64,000 bases of DNA. Source: Mesorhizobium sp. GbtcB19. GTDB taxonomy: Bacteria; Pseudomonadota; Alphaproteobacteria; Rhizobiales; Rhizobiaceae. Below, piece by piece: positions 45,404 through 53,781 of the stretch. Both the position numbers and the translations under genes were made by a program. The stretch lies in contig NZ_JAGXJY010000001.1 of NCBI RefSeq assembly GCF_019091085.1, positions 310,001 to 374,000 of the forward strand. Direction: 5' to 3'. Each line of letters starts with the position of its first letter. The stretch's first letter is position 1. A model generated the notes under the pieces. The model saw only the letters and a program-made list of their open reading frames with translations, did not search any database and had not been told where the DNA came from.

Positions 45404-46288
45404 ATGACGACGATCGCCTTCATCGGGCTCGGCAACATGGGTAATCCGATGGCCGCCAACCTCGTCAAGGCGGGGCATGCGGTGCTGGGCTTCGACCTGG
45501 TACCCGAAAACCTTACGGTTGCGAAGGAACACGGCGTGACAGTGATGGCGAACGCCACCACGGCGGCAAAGGACGCTGATGTGGTGATCACCATGCTGCC
45601 CGCCGGCAAGCATGTGCTGTCGGTCTATGAGGACATCGCGCCCAAGGCTAAGAAGGGCGCGCTGTTCATCGATTCCTCGACCATCGATGTCGAATCGGCG
45701 CGCAAGGCGCATGCGATTGCCGCCAGGCATGGTCTGCCCTCGATCGACGCGCCGGTTTCCGGCGGCACCGGTGGTGCCACGGCCGGCACCCTCACCTTCA
45801 TGGCCGGCGGTTCGGACGAAGCCTTCGCCGCCGCCGAGCCGATCCTGAAGCCGATGGCCGGGCGCGTCGTCCATTGCGGCGGCGACGGCGCCGGCCAGGC
45901 GGCCAAGATCTGCAACAATATGATCCTCGGCATCTCGATGATCGGCGTCGCCGAAGCCTTCGTGCTGGCCGAAAAGCTTGGCCTGTCGCACCAGGCGCTG
46001 TTCGACGTCGCCTCCACTTCGTCCGGCCAATGCTGGTCGCTCACGACTTACTGCCCGGTGCCCGGTCCGGTGCCCGCCTCGCCGGCCAACCGCGATTACA
46101 AGCCGGGCTTTGCCGCGGCGCTCATGTTGAAAGACTTGAAACTGTCGCAGGAAGCCGCGCAAAGCGCGGGCGCCGTGACCCCGCTCGGCGCCGAAGCCAC
46201 GCAACTCTATGCCTTGTTCAACGCCCAAGGACATGCCGGCGTCGATTTTTCCGGCATTATTAATTTCCTGCGCGGAAATTCAGCTTAA
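45404..46288 (+). CDS. mmsB: 3-hydroxyisobutyrate dehydrogenase
   Basis: A 294-residue beta-hydroxyacid dehydrogenase. The NAD motif is IAFIGLGNMGNPMAANLVKAGH; the substrate motif is DAPVSGGTGGATAGTLTFMAGG near residue 120; the catalytic Lys is in GAGQAAKICNNMILG near 170. It oxidises 3-hydroxyisobutyrate to methylmalonate semialdehyde in valine degradation. It is separated from the acyl-CoA dehydrogenase by the heptamer cassette. GGGAG lies eight bases before the ATG. Confidence 0.94.
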   Translation: MTTIAFIGLGNMGNPMAANLVKAGHAVLGFDLVPENLTVAKEHGVTVMANATTAAKDADVVITMLPAGKHVLSVYEDIAPKAKKGALFIDSSTIDVESARKAHAIAARHGLPSIDAPVSGGTGGATAGTLTFMAGGSDEAFAAAEPILKPMAGRVVHCGGDGAGQAAKICNNMILGISMIGVAEAFVLAEKLGLSHQALFDVASTSSGQCWSLTTYCPVPGPVPASPANRDYKPGFAAALMLKDLKLSQEAAQSAGAVTPLGAEATQLYALFNAQGHAGVDFSGIINFLRGNSA

Positions 46289-46723
46289 GCCACTGCTTTT
46301 AAAAGGTTATTTTCAAAATTTTCCGATCCGAAGCCGGCAAATTTAGATTTGCTTAAGGTCTCGCTAACTCACCGGTAACGATGTGCCTTTAAAACGGATT
46401 GCGAGGCGGACATCGCGTCTGCCCGGCGCTCCGGATCAGGTCTCGCGTACCGGAGCCCGTAAGTTTCGCAAGTATTCTTGTCGCGAAACGCCATGCGTAT
46501 CTGGCAGAGCCGCGTTCCCGCAGGGACGCGGTTTTTGCGTTTCAGGGACTGTACCGCGCGGTCCGCATCATGTTCCGATTGCCACGTTCGGAATGGCCAC
46601 ATGGTCTTCATTGTCCAGCACGATCGGCGCATCGACGCCTTGCACCCTGAGCCGGTGAACGCTCATCCTTGCCTATTCATCGATGTTGCTGAATGCTGAC
46701 CAAAAAAAGGGGGGGGACATGAC
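46289..46723. other. 435-bp intergenic region with AT-rich part and hairpin
   Basis: No convincing gene is present. The first 100 bases after mmsB are AT-rich for this genome (TTTTAAAAGG, AAATTTAGATTTG) and may contain a promoter. A terminator-like hairpin is at 46510-46536. The stretch between them, about 46350-46536, could be a small RNA gene. The last part (46560-46720) has no recognised feature apart from a G-rich run before the next gene. Confidence 0.4.
46510..46536 (+). terminator. Terminator-like hairpin inside the intergenic region
   Basis: CCGCGTTCCC-GCA-GGGACGCGG forms a stem with one bulged base and is followed by TTTTT. It lies about 220 bases after mmsB, so it could end either the mmsB transcript or an independent small RNA. 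Confidence 0.6.
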
Positions 46724-47092
46724 ATGACTACATTGAACAGCATGCGGACAGTACTTGCCGCTATCGTGTTGTTGGGATGCTCGTCGGCATTTGCGGGGGC
46801 CAACGATCCCACTTGGAACCCGCCCCGTCGCTTCGATCATGCCTTCGCCGGCAAGCTGACCATCAAGCGTTTGCCTCAGCGGGAAGTCGAAGCAACCTGT
46901 CGTGCGCTTTTCGTGAAACATAAAATCCGAGTAGGGTCCGTCACCGCCTGGCGCGGGTGTTCGCTTCCTGTGTCGAAACGCTCATGCATAATTATCGTCG
47001 TGAACAAGACGTTCATGCGCGCAACGCCAAACGCGGTTATCCGACACGAAGTCGGCCACTGCAACGGTTGGCCGGCAAGCCATCCGAGCTAA
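46724..47092 (+). CDS. Small secreted protein with HExxH motif
   Basis: A 122-residue protein. The N-terminal segment (MRTVLAAIVLLGCSSAFAG) is a signal peptide; Cys19 could be a lipobox cysteine, or cleavage may follow AFA. The mature part ends in VIRHEVGHCNGWPASHP, with His108, Glu109, His112 and His120: an HExxH metal motif with Gly in the metzincin-like position but the third His displaced by two residues. Four further Cys could form disulfides. It is preceded by an unusual run of eight G. No family name is known to me; a mini-metalloprotease is only suggested by the motif. Local GC is lower than in neighbours. Confidence 0.7.
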   Translation: MTTLNSMRTVLAAIVLLGCSSAFAGANDPTWNPPRRFDHAFAGKLTIKRLPQREVEATCRALFVKHKIRVGSVTAWRGCSLPVSKRSCIIIVVNKTFMRATPNAVIRHEVGHCNGWPASHPS

Positions 47093-47209
47093 TTCAGGAC
47101 GGTCGGGTGAAATACCGGTCCTCGGATGCGGTTACGTTTCTGCTGGCCGGGCAGCCGGTTTTCCAAAGCGATTTGGCTTATGTCTTGCTCGACAATCGTA
47201 GGAAGTTGA

Positions 47210-47240
47210 GCCGGGCGCCCCATGCCAACAGGCGCCCGGC
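47210..47240. terminator. Stable hairpin between convergent genes
   Basis: GCCGGGCGCC and GGCGCCCGGC form a perfect 10-bp stem with an 11-base loop. On the plus strand CCTTTGTCTT follows, a weak T-run. It probably ends transcription of the HExxH gene; the aminotransferase converging from the right may use it too. Confidence 0.6.
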
Positions 47241-47248
47241 CCTTTGTC

Positions 47249-48628
47249 TTAGCGCTTGCGCAAATCCGCATCCGCCAGATCGAGCGCCTTGGCGATGCGC
47301 TCGCAAGCCATGTCGATCGTGTCGCGCGTCCAGATCAGCGGCGGCGAAAGAATCATCGTGTCGCCGGTGGCGCGCAGCATCATGCCGTTCGCGATCGCAT
47401 GGTCGCGCACCACGACCGCGGCGCTTCCGGACGGCAGATAGCGCTCCTTGGTCGCCTTGTCCTTGACGATCTCGATCGCGCCCATCAGGCCGATCGAGCG
47501 CACCTCGCCGACCAACCTGTGGCCGGCGATCCGCTCCTGCAGCGCCTGCGCGAAATAGGGTCCGGTGTCGTTCTTGACGCGCTCGACCAGCCCTTCCTTT
47601 TCGATGATCTCGAGGTTCTTGAGCGCCACCGCGCAAGCCACCGGATGACCGGAATAGGTGTAGCCGTGATAGAACTCGCCGCCCTTCTCGACCAGCGTCC
47701 TGGCGACACGATCCCCGACCAGCAGCGCCGATAGCGGCTGGTAACCCGAGGTCAGCGCCTTGGCCGTGGTGATGGTGTCGGGCTCGATCCCGAAGGTCTG
47801 TGCCGCGAACCATTCGCCGGTGCGGCCATAGCCGGTGATGACCTCGTCCAGCATCAACAGCACATCGTATTTGCGGCAGATGCGCTCGACTTCCGGCCAG
47901 TAGCTCATCGGCGGAATCTTCACGCCGCCGGCGCCCATCACCGGCTCGCCGATGAAGGCGGCAATCTTGTCGGCGCCGGCTTCGAGGATCGCGTCCTCGA
48001 CCGCCTTGGCCGCGCGGATGCCGAAATCATGGTCGCTCTCGCCGGGAAGCGCCAGCTCATAGGCATAAGGCATCATCACATGGACGATGTTGGGCACGGC
48101 GCCGCCGAGCTGCTTGTGCATCGGCTCCATGCCGCCGAGCGACGTGCCGGCGATGGTCGAGCCGTGATAGGCCGACTTGCGCGAGATGACGCGGTTCTTC
48201 TCGGGCTTGCCTTCGAGCGCCCAATAGTGGCGCACCAGCCTGAGCGCCGTGTCGTTGGCCTCCGACCCGGACGAGCCGTAAAAAACCTGGCTGACATGCT
48301 TGGGTGCCAGCTCGGCGAGCTTCTTCGACAACAGCACCGGCGTCGGCGTCGAGCATTTGAAGAAGGAGTTGTAGTAGGGCAGCTCCTTCATCTGCGCATA
48401 GGCGGCCTCGGCCAGCTCGTCGCGACCATAACCGACATTGACGCACCAAAGGCCCGCCATGCCGTCGAGGATTTCGGTGCCGTCGGCATCGTAGATGAAC
48501 GGGCCATTGGCATGGGTGATGATGCGGGAGCCTGTCTCGCGCAGCTCCTTGTGGTCGGTGAAGGGATGAAGGTGATGCGCGGCGTCGATCTGCTGAAGCT
48601 GCTTCAGCGAATAATTCTGATAGGTCAT
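47249..48628 (-). CDS. Class III (omega) aminotransferase
   Basis: A 459-residue PLP enzyme of class III. Features: FYGSSGSEANDTALRLVRHY near residue 110, RKSAYHGSTIAGTSLGGM, the cofactor-binding LLMLDEVITGYGRTGEWFA near 250, and the PLP lysine in ITTAKALTSGYQPLSAL near 285. It most resembles pyruvate-dependent omega-aminotransferases acting on GABA, putrescine or beta-alanine. The specific donor cannot be fixed. AGGAAAG precedes the ATG. A short upstream reading frame at 48680-48802 could be a leader. GabD at 22550 could use its product if GABA is the donor. Confidence 0.88.
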   Translation of the reverse strand: MTYQNYSLKQLQQIDAAHHLHPFTDHKELRETGSRIITHANGPFIYDADGTEILDGMAGLWCVNVGYGRDELAEAAYAQMKELPYYNSFFKCSTPTPVLLSKKLAELAPKHVSQVFYGSSGSEANDTALRLVRHYWALEGKPEKNRVISRKSAYHGSTIAGTSLGGMEPMHKQLGGAVPNIVHVMMPYAYELALPGESDHDFGIRAAKAVEDAILEAGADKIAAFIGEPVMGAGGVKIPPMSYWPEVERICRKYDVLLMLDEVITGYGRTGEWFAAQTFGIEPDTITTAKALTSGYQPLSALLVGDRVARTLVEKGGEFYHGYTYSGHPVACAVALKNLEIIEKEGLVERVKNDTGPYFAQALQERIAGHRLVGEVRSIGLMGAIEIVKDKATKERYLPSGSAAVVVRDHAIANGMMLRATGDTMILSPPLIWTRDTIDMACERIAKALDLADADLRKR

Positions 48629-48679
48629 GGATTTGATCTTTCCTCTTGAATCAATCCGGCAACGGCCGGGGGCGGATTC

Positions 48680-48802
48680 TTAGAGGAAGGCAGGCGGCGA
48701 ATAGCCGATGCGGGCGCACAGCCGCAACAGCTCGGCGCGAAGGGTCCGCGGTGACGGCGTCACCGCGACCCCGAAGGCGCCTGAAGTGCTGAAACGGATC
48801 AT
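48680..48802 (-). CDS. Putative 40-residue leader-type peptide
   Basis: A 40-codon frame (begins MIRFSTSGAFGVAVTPSPR, ends YSPPAFL) that lies 51 bases upstream of the aminotransferase start on the same strand. Codon choice is GC3-rich like the host genes and the peptide is basic with no membrane segment. There is no strong ribosome site, so translation is uncertain. It might be a leader peptide or a small conserved protein. The rest of this gap shows nothing else. Confidence 0.3.
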   Translation of the reverse strand: MIRFSTSGAFGVAVTPSPRTLRAELLRLCARIGYSPPAFL

Positions 48803-48847
48803 GGCGGCAGCTTATGCCGCCTGAGGCCTAAAATTCAAGCCATCCAG

Positions 48848-50923
48848 TCAGGCAGTCTTTCCGAGTGCCCGCTGCAGGAACATATAGCGCATCGCCGTCT
48901 GCGCCGCTTGCGGCCGGCGGTCGCCGCGCCCGCCATGGCCGCCTTCGGTCTCCTCGAAGAACAGCGTCCGGCCATGCCCTGCCTCCTGCAGCCGCGCCGC
49001 CATCTTGCGGGCATGACCAGGATGGACACGGTCATCGGCGGTCGACGTCATCAACAGCACCGGCGGATAGGCAACACTCGCCGCGACATGCTGATAGGGC
49101 GAGTAGGCGCCGAGCCAGGCGGCTTCCTCCGGCTTCGAGGGATCGCCATATTCGGCGATCCACGAGGCGCCGGGCGGCAGTTCGGTGTAGCGCAGCATGT
49201 CGAGCAGCGGCACGTCGATGATGACGGCGCCGAACAGTTCCGGCCGCTGCGTCAGCGACACGCCGGTGAGCAGGCCGCCATTCGAGCCGCCCTGGATGCC
49301 GAGCTGAGCCGTCGTGGTGATGCCGCGCCTGACCACATCCTCGGCCACCGCCGCGAAATCGTCGAAGGCGATCTGGCGCTTGCCCTTGAGCGCCGCCTGG
49401 TGCCAGGCTGGGCCGAATTCGCCGCCGCCGCGGATGTTGGCCTGCACATAGGCGTTGCCCTTGTCCAGCCAAAGCTTGCCACGAATGCCGGCATAGCCGG
49501 GCAGCAGCGGCACTTCGAAGCCGCCATAGCCGTAGAGCAGCGCCGGCACTGGTCCTTTCTGGCCGCGCCGCCGCACCACGAAATACGGGATCATCGTGCC
49601 GTCCTTCGAGCGCGCCTCGAACTGCTCCGAAACATAGGGCGAGGCATCGAAGCGGGCCGGCTGCGACTTCACGGTTTTAAGCGTCTCGCCATCGTCGTCC
49701 GACCAGATGATCGAGCTCGGCGTCAGGAAATCGGTGAAGGAGAAGGACACGCTCGAGCCGAAATGCTCGACGTGACTGATGCCGACATTGCCGTTGTCGG
49801 GCAGCGCGATCCGTTTCAGCGACCAGCCGTCGGCGGTGCGGTCGCAGGCGATGACCTTGCCGCGCACATTGTCCATCAGGTTGATGAACAGCCGGTCTTG
49901 CGTCCTGGCAAGCCCGGCGATCGACACGCGATGCGCCGGCTCGAGCACGGTTTGGAATGGGCCAAATTCGCCGGTCGCGATCCAACGATCGAAATCGAAG
50001 GAGTAAAGCCCGTCGGGCAGGCAGCGCGTGCCGCCGGGCGTCGTCCATGGGCTGCGCACGCCGAAGATCATCTGTCCCTTGAAGACCGCCGTGTCGGTGG
50101 CGTCGTCCGGCAGCGGAATGCGTCTGTTTTCGTCTGAATCCAGCCGCAGGAAGCTATGAGAGGTGAAGAAGTCGATGGTCTTGCCGAGCAGCACATGCCG
50201 CTTGTCGCCGTCATACTCGACGCCGCCGCCGACCGCGAGGTCGTGCTTTTCGCCCTCGAAGATCGGCGTCGCATCCTCGAGCTTCGTGCCGCGCCGCCAG
50301 AGTTTTATGACGCGCGGATAGCCGGACTGCGTCTTGTCTTCTTCCTCGAAAGCCGCCGAGACGAGAACCGTGTCCTTGTCCAGCCAGGAAAAGCCCGACT
50401 TCGAGGCGCGCGCGGAAAACCCGCCCTCGACAAAGGACCTCGTCGCAATGTCGAATTCGCGCATCTCGCTGGCGTCGCCTCCGTCGGGCGACATGGAAAG
50501 CAGGCAACGGTCGAAATCCGGATAGAGCCGGCTTGCCCCGCCGAACACCCACTTCACGCCCTCTTTCGCCGAGAGCTGGTCGAAGTCGATGATCGTTTCC
50601 CAATCCGGTCTGTCGGTCTTGTAGGAAGCGACCGTGGTGCGCCGCCACAGGCCCAGCGCGTTGGTCTTGTCCTGCCAGAAATTATGGACGTAGCCGGCTA
50701 GTGCGGCCCCGACCGGCATGTTGTCCTCGGCCGTCATCAGGTCGAGCGCGGTGTCGAACGCCGCCTGATAGGAAGGATCGCCCTGCAGTTCGGCGACCGT
50801 CAGCGCATTTTGGCGGTGAACCCAGTCGAGCGATTGTTTGCTGTTGCGATCCTCCAGCCAGAGGAAGGGATCTTCGGTGCTATCGGCCGAAGCGGGCTGC
50901 ATTTGTGCGGTCGATTGGGTCAT
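48848..50923 (-). CDS. Prolyl oligopeptidase family serine peptidase (S9)
   Basis: A 691-residue protein from ATG 50923 with GGAG upstream; a frame to 50986 is less likely. The N-terminal part (about 1-420) is the beta-propeller, starting DPFLWLEDRNSKQSLDWVHRQN. The C-terminal alpha/beta hydrolase has the Ser in IQGGSNGGLLTGVSL, the Asp in STADDRVHPGHARK and the His in EETEGGHGG. It cleaves short peptides after proline or related residues. There is no signal peptide, so it is cytoplasmic. It is divergent from an unknown gene at 51041. Confidence 0.93.
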   Translation of the reverse strand: MTQSTAQMQPASADSTEDPFLWLEDRNSKQSLDWVHRQNALTVAELQGDPSYQAAFDTALDLMTAEDNMPVGAALAGYVHNFWQDKTNALGLWRRTTVASYKTDRPDWETIIDFDQLSAKEGVKWVFGGASRLYPDFDRCLLSMSPDGGDASEMREFDIATRSFVEGGFSARASKSGFSWLDKDTVLVSAAFEEEDKTQSGYPRVIKLWRRGTKLEDATPIFEGEKHDLAVGGGVEYDGDKRHVLLGKTIDFFTSHSFLRLDSDENRRIPLPDDATDTAVFKGQMIFGVRSPWTTPGGTRCLPDGLYSFDFDRWIATGEFGPFQTVLEPAHRVSIAGLARTQDRLFINLMDNVRGKVIACDRTADGWSLKRIALPDNGNVGISHVEHFGSSVSFSFTDFLTPSSIIWSDDDGETLKTVKSQPARFDASPYVSEQFEARSKDGTMIPYFVVRRRGQKGPVPALLYGYGGFEVPLLPGYAGIRGKLWLDKGNAYVQANIRGGGEFGPAWHQAALKGKRQIAFDDFAAVAEDVVRRGITTTAQLGIQGGSNGGLLTGVSLTQRPELFGAVIIDVPLLDMLRYTELPPGASWIAEYGDPSKPEEAAWLGAYSPYQHVAASVAYPPVLLMTSTADDRVHPGHARKMAARLQEAGHGRTLFFEETEGGHGGRGDRRPQAAQTAMRYMFLQRALGKTA

Positions 50924-51040
50924 GCGGTCTCCGAATTTCGTCATGCTCGGTGCCACAAACATCGGCACGGCGCTACCGACATTCAATTGCAGCCGGTAAA
51001 AAGGAGCACTTCGAAATCGCTATGGCCGGGCGGGGAAATT

Positions 51041-51577
51041 ATGCAGCGTCTCTATATCGCAACGGAGAAGTTTGATCCGTCCCACGGCAGCGGGTGGGAG
51101 GAATACGTCGAGTGGTCGGGCCTAGCCCAATTGACCGAAGTTGTCACGATTGATGGGATTCTTTGTCCAACGGCGCTTGGCGACATAAAGGACAGCTACT
51201 GGCCTCATATTGTAAATGAGGACTATATGCTGGATTTCTTCGTGGACCTGGATTTCTTGCTTTCGGAATTGGGCGATGCGCACGACCTCAACGTCCTTGG
51301 CGTGATCCGAAGGCCATTGGCCGATGTGCGTTCGCTCGCGTGGGGCGGGTTCGCGTTCCTTGGCTACGATCTCATGGACAAGGTTGTCGGCAACAGCGCG
51401 TTGAGCAATTGCGGCGGCTTTCCCGATGTCTTCGCGAACTCGGAACTCTCCAACGTCGGGCTGTTGGACGACTTCGATCGCGCGGTCGAAATTCGCGATC
51501 TGCTGCACAGAACATATCCGGAAGAGCGACACGCCGACTGCGATCTTTGGGCAATCTTCCGACGGCAAGGCGGCTGA
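51041..51577 (+). CDS. Unknown acidic cytoplasmic protein
   Basis: A 178-residue protein from ATG 51041, with GGGGAAATT upstream. It has no signal peptide or membrane segment and is rich in Asp/Glu. Segments such as IVNEDYMLDFFVDLDFLLSE and GLLDDFDRAVEIRDLLHRTY do not match any family that I know. The C-terminal two thirds reads like a compact alpha/beta protein. GC is lower than in neighbours and the gene sits alone between a divergent peptidase gene and a convergent MFS gene, compatible with later acquisition. An immunity-protein-like role is possible but not supported. Confidence 0.65.
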   Translation: MQRLYIATEKFDPSHGSGWEEYVEWSGLAQLTEVVTIDGILCPTALGDIKDSYWPHIVNEDYMLDFFVDLDFLLSELGDAHDLNVLGVIRRPLADVRSLAWGGFAFLGYDLMDKVVGNSALSNCGGFPDVFANSELSNVGLLDDFDRAVEIRDLLHRTYPEERHADCDLWAIFRRQGG

Positions 51578-51591
51578 GGATTCCGACCGCC

Positions 51592-52752
51592 CTATAACAC
51601 TCGTTTTCGCACAACCGTCGCCGCCGCCAGCGCCGTGCAGATCGCACCGAGCGTGACCGGCAGGCCGGCGGCGCCGACGACGTCCATCACGCCGCCAGTC
51701 AGCGGCGGCACGATGATGCCGCCGAGACCCCACATCAGCGAGAAGGCGGCGTTGCCGGCAACCAGCGCCGAGCCTGTAAAACGTTCGCCGAGTTCGATGA
51801 TCGACATCGTGTAGATGCCATAGGAAACGGCACCCCAGACAAAGACGCAGGTCCAGATCAGCGGGGTATCGATCAGAACAGGCAACAGCGCGCAGCCCAA
51901 AATCGTCACGGCTACGCAGCCAAAGCGGACCAGGCGCGCCGTGAGCTTTTCGGCGAGCAGGCCGAGCGGCACCTGCATGGCGATGTTGCCGGCGATCATC
52001 ACCGACAGCAGCGCCGACATGCGCGCCTCGGGAATATCGTGATGCGTTCCATAGACCGGCAGCAGCGCCAGGATCGCCTGCTCGAACCCTGCCGCGACGA
52101 CCACCGCCGACATCAGCAGCCAGGCCATCGGTATGAAGCCCAGCACCGAAACCTTGTTCTCGGCCTCGTCGACCTTCGGCAGCCGCTTCACCACCACGGC
52201 TAGGCAGCCGCCGCAGAAGAGGAAAGCCAAGATGCCGACCAGGAAAGGCGGCCAGCCCTCGGTGCCGACCGCAAGCAGGCACAGCGGCCCGGCCGCGAAG
52301 CCGGCCGAAATGATGGTGGAATAGATGCCCATGACGCGGCCGCGCCGTGCCGGCGGCGCCAGCGCGATCACCCAGATTTCGCTGAGCACATAAAGCGGAT
52401 TGGTCACCACGCCGATCAGGAAGCGCAGCGGGAACCACAGATAGAGATTTTGCGTCCAGCCGACCAGCGCCAGCACCAGCGCCGAGAGCGCCGCGCAAGT
52501 GAGCGCGGTGCGCCCTGCCCCGAACCGGCGCGCCAATCCCGGGATCAGCGGCGAGGACAGGATGAAGCCGACCGGGGTCATCGCCGCCGACAGCCCGATC
52601 ATGGCCGGCGAAACGCCTTGCCGCTGCAGGATGAAGCTCAGCAGCGGATAGGAAAGCCCTTGCGCGATGGCGAACACCGACACGGTCGCGATCACGCCGG
52701 TGATCGCGGCCCACTCTACGCTCTCGCTGCTCTTCGAATCCGCCAGAGCCAT
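51592..52752 (-). CDS. MFS transporter
   Basis: A 386-residue membrane protein with 12 hydrophobic helices, from ATG 52752 with AGGAAACG upstream. It has the MFS loop after helix 2 (LARRFGAGRTALTC) and a second-half equivalent (LLAEKLTARLVRFG). It resembles YcaD-like efflux permeases of the sugar/quinolone type. The substrate is not evident. It is convergent with the unknown gene at 51041 and stands apart from the next gene by about 165 bp. Confidence 0.88.
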   Translation of the reverse strand: MALADSKSSESVEWAAITGVIATVSVFAIAQGLSYPLLSFILQRQGVSPAMIGLSAAMTPVGFILSSPLIPGLARRFGAGRTALTCAALSALVLALVGWTQNLYLWFPLRFLIGVVTNPLYVLSEIWVIALAPPARRGRVMGIYSTIISAGFAAGPLCLLAVGTEGWPPFLVGILAFLFCGGCLAVVVKRLPKVDEAENKVSVLGFIPMAWLLMSAVVVAAGFEQAILALLPVYGTHHDIPEARMSALLSVMIAGNIAMQVPLGLLAEKLTARLVRFGCVAVTILGCALLPVLIDTPLIWTCVFVWGAVSYGIYTMSIIELGERFTGSALVAGNAAFSLMWGLGGIIVPPLTGGVMDVVGAAGLPVTLGAICTALAAATVVRKRVL

Positions 52753-52916
52753 CGTTTCCTGCTCCAATCGCTTGGAGGCTTAGCCGTTGCGGCCGATTGC
52801 CGTAAGGCCCACCGCCGGCGAAAGCGGATGCTCCAGCCAAACCCTGTCAGGAGCCCCGGCGCTGCAGCGAACGATACAAGGCGAACGCCACCAGCAGGCT
52901 GCGGCGCTTCACCCGA

Positions 52917-53651
52917 TCATGTCAGCAATTTCGCGTATCCGGCGTCGACGATCATGCTGAGATGCCTCTGACAATCCTGATATTCGGCATCGCCTTGCTG
53001 AATGCGCCCCAATTTCGGATTGCCGATGCCAGGCCATGGCAGCAGCGCGATCGGCGTTGCAACAGGAGTGAGATTGCTGCCTGCGCCGACGGCCAGCGTC
53101 GCGAGCAATCCATAGATTTCGCCGCCGATATGCGGGCGATTGAGGATGGCCACCCGCATCTGCCCCTGGTCGTTGGTGTAGAGATAGATTTGCCCGGATT
53201 TGCTGGGTATCGAGACCACGCCCTTTTGCGAAAACGGCGCGTCCAGGCGGTCCATTTCGCGGAACGCCAGACACCCCTGGCCCTCATCCCAGTAAATCTG
53301 CGTACGGTAGGCATAGATGGTGTCCGCGACCTCAAAGGAAGGCCGCAGCGTCAGGTAATCTCCTTCGAGCCAAGCAACGCCGGCTTTGGCATATCCGCCC
53401 AGATCCGGGCTCGACGACGAGAGCTTGGGAGCCTTGTCGCGCAGCGAAACGCCCAAGGCGGCTTCCAGCCGCACGACACTCGCGGTGGTGAAGGGACGGC
53501 TTCCGTTCAGGGCCTTTTCAAGCGTCGAAATGCTGATTTTGGCTGACTCCGCCAGCGTCTGACGAGACATGCGACGGCGGGCCAATTCTTCCCGAACGCG
53601 CTCCGCCATCGCTGTGTTCTGGTTCTCGGACGGTTCGATATCTGGCCTCAT
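52917..53651 (-). CDS. XRE-type helix-turn-helix regulator with C-terminal sensor-like domain
   Basis: A 244-residue protein from ATG 53651; an earlier in-frame ATG at 53705 is possible. The HTH is at about residues 15-68 (VREELARRRMSRQTLAESAKI, STLEKALNGSRPFTTASVVRLEAALG). The remaining 170 residues form a predicted beta-rich domain (EGDYLTLRPSFEVADTIYAY, VVSIPSKSGQIYLYTND) without a name I can give; it may bind a ligand. It is divergent, over 130 bp, from a secreted protein gene, which it probably regulates. Confidence 0.78.
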   Translation of the reverse strand: MRPDIEPSENQNTAMAERVREELARRRMSRQTLAESAKISISTLEKALNGSRPFTTASVVRLEAALGVSLRDKAPKLSSSSPDLGGYAKAGVAWLEGDYLTLRPSFEVADTIYAYRTQIYWDEGQGCLAFREMDRLDAPFSQKGVVSIPSKSGQIYLYTNDQGQMRVAILNRPHIGGEIYGLLATLAVGAGSNLTPVATPIALLPWPGIGNPKLGRIQQGDAEYQDCQRHLSMIVDAGYAKLLT

Positions 53652-53781
53652 CTCGCACCGGACAAATCCGCACAACCGCATACATCGCGCGGCTGCCGGT
53701 GCCAATCAAGGCCAAACAAGACGCTGGCCTCGTGGACACCGCGAAACGCATTGTTCGCGCTCGAACGAGAGCCGGGATCCG

